Made by a program: the position numbers and the translations under genes. A stretch of DNA of 64,000 nucleotides, taken from NCBI GenBank assembly GCA_028278035.1, contig JANQFC010000052.1:124001-188000 (forward strand). The letters are read 5' to 3'. Positions 33,207 through 43,676 of the stretch are shown here, one piece after another; position 1 is the stretch's first letter; the number at the start of each line of letters is the position of its first letter. This DNA comes from Chlamydiales bacterium. Its GTDB lineage: Bacteria > Chlamydiota > Chlamydiia > Chlamydiales > SM23-39. The notes beneath the pieces are model-generated. The model saw only the letters and a list, made by a program, of their open reading frames with translations. It had not been told where the DNA came from and made no database searches.

Positions 33207-34403
33207 TTATTCCTTTGGATTTATAGGGAAATAAAATTCTACTCCCTGTTTTATTAAATGCTGATTATTTTTTAATATTTCATTTTTAAAATTCCATGCC
33301 AAAACATAATAAACATCTGGGGGGGTTATTTCATTTTCTATAACTATTGGAATATGTTTTCCTGGACTATACATATTTTTACGCAGAGTATTTTTTTCTA
33401 CTAAATAAGTAATTATATCAGATCCAATATCAAAATAATTCAATAGTGTATTTCCTTTGACTGGAGCTCCCATAGCATAAATCAATTTTCCTTCTTTTTT
33501 CTTTTTTTCTAAAAATGCCAAATTGTCAATTTTAAGTTTCTCTATTCTTTTTGAAAAAATTAAATAACTATGAAATTCATTACATCTAGATTCTTCTTCT
33601 TTTTTTATTAAATCTAATAATCTTTTTGTTTTTTTTCTTTTATTGATATGACCAACAAAGCCAATTATTGATCCCCCATGAATAGAAGAAAATTGGGCAT
33701 CAAAAAGAGCAAGACCATGTCTATTTAATAATACTTCTATTGTTTTAAGAGTATAATATAACAAATGTTCATGATAAATCTGATCAAATGCTGTATTTTC
33801 TATAATGTTTTTCATATACATAAATTGCACAACAAAAACACCATTTTCATCTAATAATAGTTTTATTCCTTCTGTAACTGAGTGTAATTCCTCTAAATGA
33901 AAAAAAACACCAGCAGCATTAATTACATCAAATTTTTTGTTAATTGTTTTTGCCGTGTGTAAATTGAAAAAAGCATTGAGAGTCGTTAATTTTCTTTCAT
34001 TTGCAATTCGAGCCGTTGTTTTGGATGCTTCGACTCCTAAAATCGCATAGCCTAAATTTTTATAACTTTCTAATTGAGTTCCATCGTTTGAACCAATATC
34101 TAATATAGATTTTTTGTGCTTGTTTTTAAAAAAACTATCATCTACATTCTTAGCCACCTTATCAAAGTGTTCTTTTAAAGATTTGGTAATACCAGATAAA
34201 TAAGTATGATCCGAATACATTATTTCTTTTTGAATAGTATGGTCTAATTGAGTTGTTTGACATTTAGTGCAATATAATAATCTAAGAGGGTAAAAAGATT
34301 CTTTTCCTAAATTTTTTTTTTGTAAAAAGTGAAGAGCGCATGGTTGATTTTTTAAATCCAAAGCTATTTTAAAATCATGACTATCACAAACTCTACATTG
34401 CAT
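33207..34403 (-). CDS. Sugar C-methyltransferase (NovU/TylC3-like, zinc-binding)
   Basis: 398 residues in three parts. The N-terminal zinc module has CRVCDSHDF (C3, C6) and YCTKCQTTQLDH near 50 as in Methyltransf_13. The central Rossmann domain has LDIGSNDGTQLE near 100 and LGVEASKT for SAM. The C-terminal domain has YAMGAPVKGNTLLNYFDIG and VYYVLAWNFKNEIL as in Methyltransf_14. Enzymes of this architecture C-methylate 4-keto nucleotide sugars at C3 or C5. First gene of the minus-strand unit; divergent from hddA. It suggests the glycan has a branched sugar. Confidence 0.88.
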   Translation of the reverse strand: MQCRVCDSHDFKIALDLKNQPCALHFLQKKNLGKESFYPLRLLYCTKCQTTQLDHTIQKEIMYSDHTYLSGITKSLKEHFDKVAKNVDDSFFKNKHKKSILDIGSNDGTQLESYKNLGYAILGVEASKTTARIANERKLTTLNAFFNLHTAKTINKKFDVINAAGVFFHLEELHSVTEGIKLLLDENGVFVVQFMYMKNIIENTAFDQIYHEHLLYYTLKTIEVLLNRHGLALFDAQFSSIHGGSIIGFVGHINKRKKTKRLLDLIKKEEESRCNEFHSYLIFSKRIEKLKIDNLAFLEKKKKEGKLIYAMGAPVKGNTLLNYFDIGSDIITYLVEKNTLRKNMYSPGKHIPIVIENEITPPDVYYVLAWNFKNEILKNNQHLIKQGVEFYFPINPKE

Positions 34404-34497
34404 ATTTACCTACAAATTTTATTAGATATAAAAAAGACTTTATCACAAAGGTACTTTTTTGATAATTTTTTATCTTTAATATTCTTGGAGCAAAATA

Positions 34498-35499
34498 ATG
34501 ATGATAATTTCCCGAACTCCTGTGAGAATAAGTTTTTTTGGCGGCGGCACTGACTATCCAGCTTTTTACAATAGACATACAGGTGTAGTTTTAGGAACCA
34601 CTATTAATAAATATACCTATGTAAGTATTAACACATTAAGTGAGTTTTTCGAGCACAAAATCAGAATAGGCTATTCCAAAACAGAACTAGTAAAAACATT
34701 AGATGAAATTATTCATCCAAGCGTTAGAGAATGTTTGAGATATAAAAAAATCTTTGGCAATTTAGATATTCACATTTTTTCCGACCTTCCCGCAAAGACC
34801 GGTTTAGGATCGTCATCGTCTTTTACTATAGGTTTTTTAAATGCTTTATATGCCCTTCACGGCAAAAGAACATCCAAACAAAAGCTAGCAGAAGAAGGCT
34901 GTCATATTGAACAAAATCTAATTAAAGAAAATGTTGGATCTCAAGATCAATTTCATGCTTCTTTCGGTGGATTAAATGTAATTGAATTCAAAGAAAACTC
35001 CATTCAAGTAAAACCAATAGTAATATCATCAAATAAAATTAATTTATTAGAAGATCATCTATTAATTTTCTATACTGGCCTTACAAGATTTGCCAGCAAT
35101 GTTGTCAAAGAACAAATCGAAAAAACAAAACAGACAAATAATGATGATAATTTATTCAAAATGAGAGATATGGTACATACAGCAGAAAACATTTTATCTT
35201 CTTCTAATGAGAGTTCTTTAGTAAAAGACTTTGGAAATCTTTTAAATGAAAGTTGGCAGCTTAAGAAAAAATTATCTTCAAAAATTTCAAATACTTTGAT
35301 TGACAAAGCTTATAATGCAGCCTTAGATGCCGGTGCTTATGGAGGGAAATTATGTGGAGCCGGTAGCGGAGGATTTTTAGCTTTATTTGCACCTAAATCT
35401 AAACATGCTGATATTAGAAATAAATTAAAAAATCTATTAGAAGTAGATTTTAAATTTGAAAATCAAGGAACAACTATTATTTACATGAAGGATAAATAA
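34498..35499 (+). CDS. hddA: GHMP kinase, D-glycero-D-manno-heptose 7-phosphate kinase-like
   Basis: 333 residues. Begins MIISRTPVRISFFGGGTDYP, the N-terminus typical of HddA (heptose 7-phosphate 1-kinase). Phosphate-binding motif TGLGSSSSFTIG near 100-111 and third GHMP motif GAYGGKLCGAGSGGFLALF near 278-296. It phosphorylates D-glycero-D-manno-heptose 7-phosphate at C1 in GDP-heptose synthesis. GGAGC lies 6 bases before ATG 34498; ATG 34501 is an equally good start. Overlaps hddC by one base (TAATG). GmhA- and GmhB-like genes needed for the same pathway are at 54,584-55,730. Confidence 0.88.
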   Translation: MMIISRTPVRISFFGGGTDYPAFYNRHTGVVLGTTINKYTYVSINTLSEFFEHKIRIGYSKTELVKTLDEIIHPSVRECLRYKKIFGNLDIHIFSDLPAKTGLGSSSSFTIGFLNALYALHGKRTSKQKLAEEGCHIEQNLIKENVGSQDQFHASFGGLNVIEFKENSIQVKPIVISSNKINLLEDHLLIFYTGLTRFASNVVKEQIEKTKQTNNDDNLFKMRDMVHTAENILSSSNESSLVKDFGNLLNESWQLKKKLSSKISNTLIDKAYNAALDAGAYGGKLCGAGSGGFLALFAPKSKHADIRNKLKNLLEVDFKFENQGTTIIYMKDK

Positions 35500-36179
35500 T
35501 GGATACAATTATATTAGCAGGTGGAAAAGGAACAAGGCTGCAGGAAGTTGTATCAGATGTACCTAAGCCTTTAGCACCAATTAACAACAAGCCTTTTTTA
35601 GATTTAATAATAGAAAAATTGTTAAAAGATAAAAAAATATCTAAAATCATTTTATCTGTAGGATATAAAAAAGAATTAATAATCTCTTATTACAAAAAAA
35701 ATAATATTATTTTTTCAGAAGAGAATTCTCCTTTAGGCACAGGAGGTGCAGTAAAAAAAGCTTTTTCTTTAACTTCGACAAAGGAAATATTGGTTTTAAA
35801 TGGAGATACATTAGTCGCTTTTTCTATTTCCGATTTTCTGCATTTTCATAAAAAAAAATCTTCGGATATTACAATTTTATATAAAAATGAAAAAAATATA
35901 GATCGTTATGGTTGTTTAAATATTAATAAACATTCTCAAAAAATTATTTCCTTTAATGAAAAAACAAAACGATCAGAAGGAAATATTAATGCTGGAGCGT
36001 ATATTTTTAATAAAAATATATTCAATGATTTTAAAATACCTTCTGTATTTTCTCTAGAAGTAGATTTTTTTCCTAAAATTATTGAACAAAAAAATATTTA
36101 TGGATTTCAAGTTCATTCATCTTTTTTAGATATTGGAACAAAACAATCCTATTTTCAAGCTCAAAAAATATTAAAATAA
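35499..36179 (+). CDS. hddC: Heptose 1-phosphate guanylyltransferase-like nucleotidyltransferase
   Basis: 226 residues, single GT-A-type nucleotidyltransferase domain. IILAGGKGTRLQEVV with DVPKPLAP near 4-27 is the NTP-binding loop; EENSPLGTGGAVKKAF near 76-91; LVLNGDTLV near 98 carries the metal-binding Asp; AGAYIFNKNIF near 168. The size and coupling to HddA point to D-glycero-alpha-D-manno-heptose 1-phosphate guanylyltransferase (HddC). Translationally coupled to hddA by a one-base overlap, with only 10 bases to the end of the convergent glycosyltransferase. Confidence 0.87.
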   Translation: MDTIILAGGKGTRLQEVVSDVPKPLAPINNKPFLDLIIEKLLKDKKISKIILSVGYKKELIISYYKKNNIIFSEENSPLGTGGAVKKAFSLTSTKEILVLNGDTLVAFSISDFLHFHKKKSSDITILYKNEKNIDRYGCLNINKHSQKIISFNEKTKRSEGNINAGAYIFNKNIFNDFKIPSVFSLEVDFFPKIIEQKNIYGFQVHSSFLDIGTKQSYFQAQKILK

Positions 36180-36189
36180 TATCTTTTAA

Positions 36190-37311
36190 TTATATGATAC
36201 TTTTTAAGGTTTTTGCAAAATTTTCAATGGAATGAAATTTTTTATAATAATTTTGCATATATTTTATTTTTTTTATAATCTCTTTATTTTTAATTATTTG
36301 ATGAAATTTATTTGCAATATTCTCCATTTGCCAATCAGTTATTAATTCGTCTAGATTAAATTTTTTAAGTTCATAAGCCATCCATGTTCCTTCTGTAGTT
36401 AATACAATTTTACCAAAAACTATCGCTTCTACAAAAACTCCTGAAGATCTTGAATAATAATTTTCTTTCAAATATGGCAAAAGAATAAAATCTGTTTTAT
36501 TCATAATTTCATAATATTCATCTCTTGTGATTGAATATTCTAAAAATTCAATATTATGATTTTTTATAGGAAAAAAATTTTTACCGGCTCCAGACATAAT
36601 AATTTTTAAATTGTTTTTTTTCTTATTTAACTTAGATAAGATATCTTTTATATAGTCGATGCCTTTTTCTTCTCTAATAATACCCGGCCACCAACAAGAA
36701 AATCTCTTTTTCTGGCTACATATTTCTTCATTGGAAAAGGTATAAGAATTTTCAGTATGAGAAATAGGTAAAATATGTACTTTTTTTTTATAACAATGCA
36801 TACAATTTGTAGCTAAGGGCTCTGTATCTGTAAATAAAAACAAATTATATTTGCCTATCAAGATCTCATATAATTTATGAATAATAAAATGAATTCTCCC
36901 TTTAAAAAATCTTTCACTTGGATCATATCTATGAAATATACATATTTTTATACTCGGTCTAATTAATAATAAGGCCATTAAAATACACATTAAATGCCCT
37001 AATACAAAGCCATCAATAAAAAAAACTGTTTGTCTTGTTTTTTTTGATTTAATTTTTTTTAAAAGACTAAAGAAAAGTTTAAAATTTCTAAAAGGCAAAA
37101 AAATTTGATACCATAAATTTTTTTTAAATGAAAAAGAATGCCCAAATAGAGCTTTTAGAAAATATTTTTCATTAACATCACAATTCTTAGGCACAAAATT
37201 GACATATTTATATTTATTTATTTCAAAAGACTTATTTAATCCTTTGAGATATTCATAATGATGCCCAGTAGTCTTATTATCTATAAAAAAATTAAAAGAA
37301 TAAAAAATCAT
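36190..37311 (-). CDS. Glycosyltransferase (GT-B fold, paralogue of 38415-39524)
   Basis: 373 residues. N-terminal acceptor-side loop GHHYEYLKGL near 17; WWPGIIREEKGIDYIKDIL near 211-229 begins the donor domain; ILLPYLKENYYSRSSGVFVE plus AIVFGKIVLTTEGTWMAYEL near 288-330 is the donor-binding E-x7-E-like region. The same framework (GHH, WWPG, EKG, FVEA, TWMA-EL, DW) recurs in 38415-39524, so the two are paralogues. Donor and acceptor unknown. It stands alone on the minus strand, separated from its paralogue by a plus-strand epimerase gene with its own promoter. Confidence 0.78.
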   Translation of the reverse strand: MIFYSFNFFIDNKTTGHHYEYLKGLNKSFEINKYKYVNFVPKNCDVNEKYFLKALFGHSFSFKKNLWYQIFLPFRNFKLFFSLLKKIKSKKTRQTVFFIDGFVLGHLMCILMALLLIRPSIKICIFHRYDPSERFFKGRIHFIIHKLYEILIGKYNLFLFTDTEPLATNCMHCYKKKVHILPISHTENSYTFSNEEICSQKKRFSCWWPGIIREEKGIDYIKDILSKLNKKKNNLKIIMSGAGKNFFPIKNHNIEFLEYSITRDEYYEIMNKTDFILLPYLKENYYSRSSGVFVEAIVFGKIVLTTEGTWMAYELKKFNLDELITDWQMENIANKFHQIIKNKEIIKKIKYMQNYYKKFHSIENFAKTLKSII

Positions 37312-37405
37312 TAAAAACTCTATTATTACATCTAATCATAACATAGCTATTATAAAGAATTTATCAATTATAAAAAAAGCGATATCTTTTTGATATTTTT
37401 AATAA

Positions 37406-38410
<1,005 letters not shown>

Positions 38411-38414
38411 TTTT

Positions 38415-39524
38415 TTATAAATGTTTTTTTATTTCTTCTACAAATCCAGATATGCTATGAAATGAATGATATTTTTTTGTCATTATTTTCAATTTTTGAT
38501 GGATTTCTTTCTTAATACTTAAATTCTGCAAATAATCAATCACTTGATTTGTATCATGCCAATCAATAATAAGCTCTTGTAAATTAAACCTTTGTAGTTC
38601 TTTAGCCATCCATGTATTTTTGGTCACTAAAGGAATAGTTTCAGAAGCAACAGCTTCCACAAAAATACCGGAAGTTCTATTTTTATAAGCAATATAATCA
38701 TAAGGTAATAATATGAAGTTACTTACTTGCATCCATTTTTGGTATTCTTTTTGAGAAACATTATCTGAAATAAAAGTAATATTTTGGGTATTTTGACATT
38801 TTTCTCGACAAGCTTCAGCTAAAATCATTTTAACATTTGATGTATTGTTAGATATAAAATTTGCAAGCTGAATAATAATATCCAAACCCTTTTCAGGCCT
38901 TATCGAACCTCCAGGCCACCAGCAAAAAATCTCCTTTTGGAGAGATTTTTTTTTATCTTCTTTAAAAAAAACATGAGGAATAGGAAGTACATGAATATTT
39001 TGTTTAAAAAATTTTTGAAATTTATGAGATAAACTCAAGCTATCAGTAAAAATATTAATTTTTTCATAGCCAATTACTTTTTTTAACATTTTATGCAAAA
39101 AATAATGCAGTTTGCCTTCCATAACTAATTGATTTAAATCTGTTCGATATAAAATCCATAAATTAACCTTTTTTCTAGACAGGAAAAGTGAAATAAAAAT
39201 AGAAAACAAATGCATAATCGTAAAATATTCTAAAAAAATTATGTTATTTTCTTCTGTTTTGATTTTTTTAAAAAATCTTATAAAAAATAAAATATTATAT
39301 AAGGGTTTAATAAAATTATTGTATAAGGTTTTTTTTCCGTTTAATCCATGAATTTTTTTTTGCCAAGAATTATCTAAATCTTTTATTTTAACAACCTTAG
39401 GAATGATCTTAATATACTTTATTTTTATAGATTCAAAAGCTCTTCCGACATAATCATGATAATTAAAATGATGTCCTTTCTCATCTAACAAACAGGGAAC
39501 AAATGCATATATTTTTGATTTCAT
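38415..39524 (-). CDS. Glycosyltransferase (GT-B fold, paralogue of 36190-37311)
   Basis: 369 residues. GHHFNYHDYVGRAF near 17 (acceptor loop), WWPGGSIRPEKGLDIIIQL near 204, ILLPYDYIAYKNRTSGIFVE near 284-303 and then ETIPLVTKNTWMAKELQRF. These match the paralogue at 36,190 position by position although the rest has diverged. Donor and acceptor unknown. It lies 12 bases after the GT90-like gene and belongs to the minus-strand unit starting with the ABC exporter at 42,522, so it probably assembles the exported glycan. Confidence 0.78.
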   Translation of the reverse strand: MKSKIYAFVPCLLDEKGHHFNYHDYVGRAFESIKIKYIKIIPKVVKIKDLDNSWQKKIHGLNGKKTLYNNFIKPLYNILFFIRFFKKIKTEENNIIFLEYFTIMHLFSIFISLFLSRKKVNLWILYRTDLNQLVMEGKLHYFLHKMLKKVIGYEKINIFTDSLSLSHKFQKFFKQNIHVLPIPHVFFKEDKKKSLQKEIFCWWPGGSIRPEKGLDIIIQLANFISNNTSNVKMILAEACREKCQNTQNITFISDNVSQKEYQKWMQVSNFILLPYDYIAYKNRTSGIFVEAVASETIPLVTKNTWMAKELQRFNLQELIIDWHDTNQVIDYLQNLSIKKEIHQKLKIMTKKYHSFHSISGFVEEIKKHL

Positions 39525-39536
39525 AAATTTATAACA

Positions 39537-40625
39537 TTAATTAATATTTGCATAAGCCTCTAATAATTTATAAATATATACAACAATCATATCATTTGAC
39601 AAATTATTTTGAGCAAAATCAATTGAATGATGAGCCATCTCTCTTGCTTTTTTATCATTGTTTCGTAAAAAATTTATTTTTTTTATAAGATCATTGTCTT
39701 CACAACTAAATTCCATAAAATGCTTATTTGGTTCTAATGCAGAATAATACCATTCAAGATAATCAGATCGATTTTTCAAAATTACTGAATTAGAAAATAA
39801 CTGCCAAAAAAAAGATCCTGGAAATGCATTCCCATCTAAAGCCAAAAGATATTTATATTGAATTTGCTCAAATGGAAGCAGTCCTTGTATTAAAGAAAAT
39901 TTTTGCAAAAATCTTTTTTTCATTTTTATATCCCATTGACATAAACTGCTAAAATCTGCTTTTAATATGTTGCGATAGTCTTTAGCTTGCTTTATTACTT
40001 TATATCTTAAATTATCTTCCATTGTTTTTTGATTGCCAGAAGAACTCCCAGTCCAATAAGCTTGTGACTTTTTATTTTCCCATTCATAACGCTTATTATT
40101 TTGAGTTATCTTGTGAAGCAATAAACTATTTTGAGAAAACCATTCAATATGAGGAAATAAAACAACTTGCTTATTTTCTTTTGTTTTTGAAATAACAAAA
40201 ATAGGCACATGAATATTTTTAAGCCAATTAGCATCTTCGTATAAATCATCAATTGAATAAAGAAACTCTACATCAGGAAAATTAATAACTTTTAAACAAG
40301 AGTTTAAAAAGTTTATAAATCGAATAAAACGAGGATGGAACTTGACCGGCATTATTTTTTTTAAAGAAATATTATTTTTATATATCTTAATGTGAATAAT
40401 TTGAGGCTTATTTTTTTTTATTTTTTTTAAATTTTGAATTGTTTGTTGCATTTTTTCAGAATCTATTTTTTCTCTAACAAAAGGTTGTAGATCCTTTTCA
40501 ATTTGTTTTTCCATCCATTTAGGTATTATTTTCTGTTTTAAAATATCTCCATCCAACTCAAAATTCGAGTTCGATTTTTTTGCTATATTATATAAACCTT
40601 TTAGATTAAGAATAATTTTGTTCAT
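39537..40625 (-). CDS. CAP10/GT90-family glycosyltransferase-like protein, cytoplasmic form
   Basis: 362 residues without signal peptide. It carries the same family pattern as the exported protein at 1,611: YWTGSSSGNQ near 188 in place of WRG, FEQIQYKYLLALDGNAF near 250-266, then SFFWQLFSNSVILKNRSDYLEW with HFMEF near 300, and a final DLIKKINFL helix. GT90 enzymes transfer glucose, xylose or similar sugars. Lying between the ABC exporter and a GT-B glycosyltransferase, it probably modifies the surface glycan from inside the cell. The family call is by pattern recognition only; the usual Arg of WRG is not obvious (WTG). Confidence 0.72.
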   Translation of the reverse strand: MNKIILNLKGLYNIAKKSNSNFELDGDILKQKIIPKWMEKQIEKDLQPFVREKIDSEKMQQTIQNLKKIKKNKPQIIHIKIYKNNISLKKIMPVKFHPRFIRFINFLNSCLKVINFPDVEFLYSIDDLYEDANWLKNIHVPIFVISKTKENKQVVLFPHIEWFSQNSLLLHKITQNNKRYEWENKKSQAYWTGSSSGNQKTMEDNLRYKVIKQAKDYRNILKADFSSLCQWDIKMKKRFLQKFSLIQGLLPFEQIQYKYLLALDGNAFPGSFFWQLFSNSVILKNRSDYLEWYYSALEPNKHFMEFSCEDNDLIKKINFLRNNDKKAREMAHHSIDFAQNNLSNDMIVVYIYKLLEAYANIN

Positions 40626-40656
40626 GATTTTTAATTTTTAGAAATATTTTTGAATA

Positions 40657-42522
40657 TTATTCAATATTGATAAATTGCTTTTGTTTTTCTTTTTTTGCCT
40701 GCATTTTCCAAAAATACTCATAATATCCCTTTTTTTCTAATAATTCTTCATGCTTGCCCTGTTCTACCAAGAAGCCTTTATCAAAAACTAATATTTTATC
40801 AGCATTTTTTATGGTGGATAGTCTATGAGCCACAATAATAAGGGTTTTTTCTTTTCTAATTTTATCTATTGCTTGTTGAATAATACTTTCAGAATGACTA
40901 TCTAATTGACTTGTAGCTTCATCTAACACCAATATTTGAGGATTCGTAATTAATGCTCGTGCTAGAGATATTCGTTGTCTTTCTCCGCCCGACAAACGAT
41001 GCCCCTTTTCTCCAACTGTTGTATTGTATTTTTGAGGCAAATTCATAATAAAATCATGAGCTCCTGCAAGTTTCGCAGCTATCTCAACATCTTTATTATT
41101 ATAATCAAAAGATGCAAATTTAATATTTTCATTGATACTATCAGGAAAAATCACAACATCTTGAGACACAACACCAAAAAGCCTCCTATATTCATCAATA
41201 GAATATTTTTGTATATTTTGCCCATCTATCTTAATTTCCCCACTGGTAGGATCGAATAATCTCAAAATTAAATCAACTAATGTTGATTTTCCTGCACCAG
41301 ATTTACCTACTAAAGCAATAGTTTGTCCTTTTTGCAGACAAAAAGAAAAATCATTTACTGCATTTTCCGTCCTACCTCTGTATTTAATTGATACATTTTT
41401 AAATTCAATATCTTTTACAAAATTTGATATTGTTTGTCCTTCTCTAGAAATATATCTTTTTCCTTTCGAACTTAATATTTTTCTTAATCTTTTGAAACTG
41501 CCTATTTGGCCAACAATTTGAGTTGTACTACTTATACATAAATGCATTCTAGAAGAGACTCTATAAGCTATTGTTATAAATAATAATAATACAGGTATAT
41601 AAGTTTCTTTACTGCGTAATAAAAAAACGCCTATTAAAAGCAAAACAGCCACTACTACTATTCCTATTACTTCTCCAATAGTATTAATCAAGGCCTGCCA
41701 AAAATTAATTTTGTTATTAAAATAAGCTAAGCTTTTCAAATACTTTTTCAAACTTTTCAGGATAATATTTTGTTTAGAAAAAACATGAACAAGTTTAATA
41801 GCATGCACATATTGCAAAGCTTTGGCTCCATAACTCACAGACTGATCTGTTAAATCCATTGAAAAAGAATGAAATTTTTTGATAACCCAGTTATATCCTA
41901 TGTAAACAAATCCAAAAATACCTAAGGTTGACAAAGTAAGTATTACATTAACCTTCATCATTAAAGCAAAAGAAATCAAAACCAGAAAACCTGAAGACAA
42001 AGCAGCATTTAAATTAAATAACATCCCCGGAATAACATTAGGAGTTTCCGGATAATTGATTAAATCCGCAGTATTATATCTACTAATTAAAGGATATGTA
42101 ATATTAAATATCTGTTGATAAATTTTGTTTCTTAAAATTGTAGAAATTCTTAGTGAAATAAAAGATACAATATACTGAGATAAAAATATCAAACTACTTC
42201 TCAAAAATTGCATAACCAATGCAAAAAATAAAAAAAATAAAAACTGTCTATTTTGAGATAAATCCTTTAGAAAATATCCTAATAAATAATAAAACCTATT
42301 TGCATTCCAATCTATACCTGTACCACTTAAGATTCTAAAAGCAAATAAAATAAAGCCATAAGAAAGCCCTTCCATGAAGGCCGCTAGTAAACTTGGAATA
42401 ACACTTATAGAAAAAAGTTTGAGATTCTTCTTTTTTTCACCAAATATTATTTGAAATAATGAGTCATTAAAATACTTTTTAAACCAAAAGAAAAATACTT
42501 TTATTTTTTTTTTATAAAACAT
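40657..42522 (-). CDS. MsbA-like ABC exporter (fused membrane and ATPase domains)
   Basis: 621 residues. Six-helix exporter membrane domain over ~1-345, then a nucleotide-binding domain. Walker A is ALVGKSGAGKSTLVDL near 400, the Q-loop is in GVVSQDV, the signature LSGGERQRISLARAL near 510, Walker B ILVLDEATSQLD and the H-loop IIVAHRLSTI. A half-transporter that would work as a homodimer; relatives flip lipid A-core or lipid-linked glycans. It leads a minus-strand unit of glycosyltransferases, so it is a candidate flippase for this locus, although no Wzx-type flippase is visible. The C-terminus is Lys/Gln-rich. Confidence 0.9.
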   Translation of the reverse strand: MFYKKKIKVFFFWFKKYFNDSLFQIIFGEKKKNLKLFSISVIPSLLAAFMEGLSYGFILFAFRILSGTGIDWNANRFYYLLGYFLKDLSQNRQFLFFLFFALVMQFLRSSLIFLSQYIVSFISLRISTILRNKIYQQIFNITYPLISRYNTADLINYPETPNVIPGMLFNLNAALSSGFLVLISFALMMKVNVILTLSTLGIFGFVYIGYNWVIKKFHSFSMDLTDQSVSYGAKALQYVHAIKLVHVFSKQNIILKSLKKYLKSLAYFNNKINFWQALINTIGEVIGIVVVAVLLLIGVFLLRSKETYIPVLLLFITIAYRVSSRMHLCISSTTQIVGQIGSFKRLRKILSSKGKRYISREGQTISNFVKDIEFKNVSIKYRGRTENAVNDFSFCLQKGQTIALVGKSGAGKSTLVDLILRLFDPTSGEIKIDGQNIQKYSIDEYRRLFGVVSQDVVIFPDSINENIKFASFDYNNKDVEIAAKLAGAHDFIMNLPQKYNTTVGEKGHRLSGGERQRISLARALITNPQILVLDEATSQLDSHSESIIQQAIDKIRKEKTLIIVAHRLSTIKNADKILVFDKGFLVEQGKHEELLEKKGYYEYFWKMQAKKEKQKQFINIE

Positions 42523-42627
42523 TATTTATTAATTACAGTGCAATTTTATTATTTTTGTAACCTATTTTTTTAAAGGAAAGCATCTTTTTGGTCAATTAAA
42601 AATCCCTATTAAATTCTTATAAAAAAG

Positions 42628-42656
42628 TTGCTTTTACTAAATAAATCAGGCATACT
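42628..42656 (+). promoter_or_regulatory. Putative promoter for the GT2 gene
   Basis: TTGCTT (42628-42633), 17-base spacer, CATACT (42651-42656), about 30 bases before ATG 42686. A short inverted repeat, AAGTT-GT-AACTT, falls at the predicted start site. The gap 42523-42685 is a divergent promoter region for the exporter and GT2 genes. Confidence 0.4.
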
Positions 42657-42685
42657 TTTTAAGTTGTAACTTATTAGATTTTAAT

Positions 42686-43672
42686 ATGACAAAGCTAAAA
42701 ATTTCTATAATAATGATTAATTATAATTATGCTCATTATTTAGAACATGCTTTAGATTCTGTGGTAAATCAAACAGTTTTGCCCTCTGAGTATTTAATCA
42801 TAGATGATAAATCAACAGATAATAGCGTTCAAATTATAAAAAAATATGAAAAAAAATATTCCTTTATCAATTTTCATGAAAATAAAGTAAATCAAGGTGT
42901 TCATTATAATATAAATTTAGGATTAAAAATTTCTAAAGGGAATTATATTCATTTTTTTTCTCCAGATGATTTTGTTGCACCAAATTTTATACAAGAAAGT
43001 TCTAAATTATTAATTAAATATCCTAATGTAGGTTTAGTTTGCTCCATTGCAGTTTTTGTAAATCATAACGAAGAATTTCACAGTGAATTCCCTCACCCGC
43101 CCTCTAACATTTTAGAATATACTTCGCCAAAAAAAGTCCCTCAAATTTTCAAAAAAAAATTTTTTATTGCAGGTCATACATCAATAATAAAAAAACAATA
43201 TCTATTAGAAATTAATGGTTTTCCAAGTAAGTTAAAATGGCACTGTGATTGGTTTGCTATCAATGCTATAGCTTTTAGATATGGATTTTGTTATGTTCAT
43301 AAAAGACTATCTTTTTTACGAATTCATCCAAATTCTTATTCTCATTTGAATAAAAAATGGAAAAATCAAAAAGTTATCATAGATCAATTATTTGAAATTA
43401 TAAAAAAAGATGAATACAAAGATATTGTATACCTTTTTTATAACTCTGAAATATTATTTGCTTTGCCATTCATGTGTTTATATTTAATAACCCATCCCAA
43501 AATATGCTTTAATTTATCTAATGAACTTTTAATATCTTTTGTTAAAAGAATCTTTAAAATTAAAAGCATTATTAATTTTATAAAATTTTTATTAAGGCCT
43601 GTGTTAGGAAAACCTTATCGAGCATTAAAAAAAATATTTTTCACAAAAAAAAGACAAAAAATTACTTTTTAA
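42686..43672 (+). CDS. GT2-family glycosyltransferase (GT-A fold)
   Basis: 328 residues. Classic GT2 start IIMINYNYAHYLEHALDSVV near 8-27, YLIIDDKSTDNS near 37 with the first Asp pair, FFSPDDFVAP near 93 as the DxD-like metal motif, and KWHCDWFAINAIAFRYG near 185-201 in the catalytic region. Basic C-terminal tail (about 30 residues, Lys/Phe-rich) may bind membrane. Transfers a sugar from a nucleotide donor during glycan assembly. Single plus-strand gene; the end of the twelve-gene operon comes 4 bases after its stop from the other strand. Confidence 0.88.
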   Translation: MTKLKISIIMINYNYAHYLEHALDSVVNQTVLPSEYLIIDDKSTDNSVQIIKKYEKKYSFINFHENKVNQGVHYNINLGLKISKGNYIHFFSPDDFVAPNFIQESSKLLIKYPNVGLVCSIAVFVNHNEEFHSEFPHPPSNILEYTSPKKVPQIFKKKFFIAGHTSIIKKQYLLEINGFPSKLKWHCDWFAINAIAFRYGFCYVHKRLSFLRIHPNSYSHLNKKWKNQKVIIDQLFEIIKKDEYKDIVYLFYNSEILFALPFMCLYLITHPKICFNLSNELLISFVKRIFKIKSIINFIKFLLRPVLGKPYRALKKIFFTKKRQKITF

Positions 43673-43676
43673 TCTT

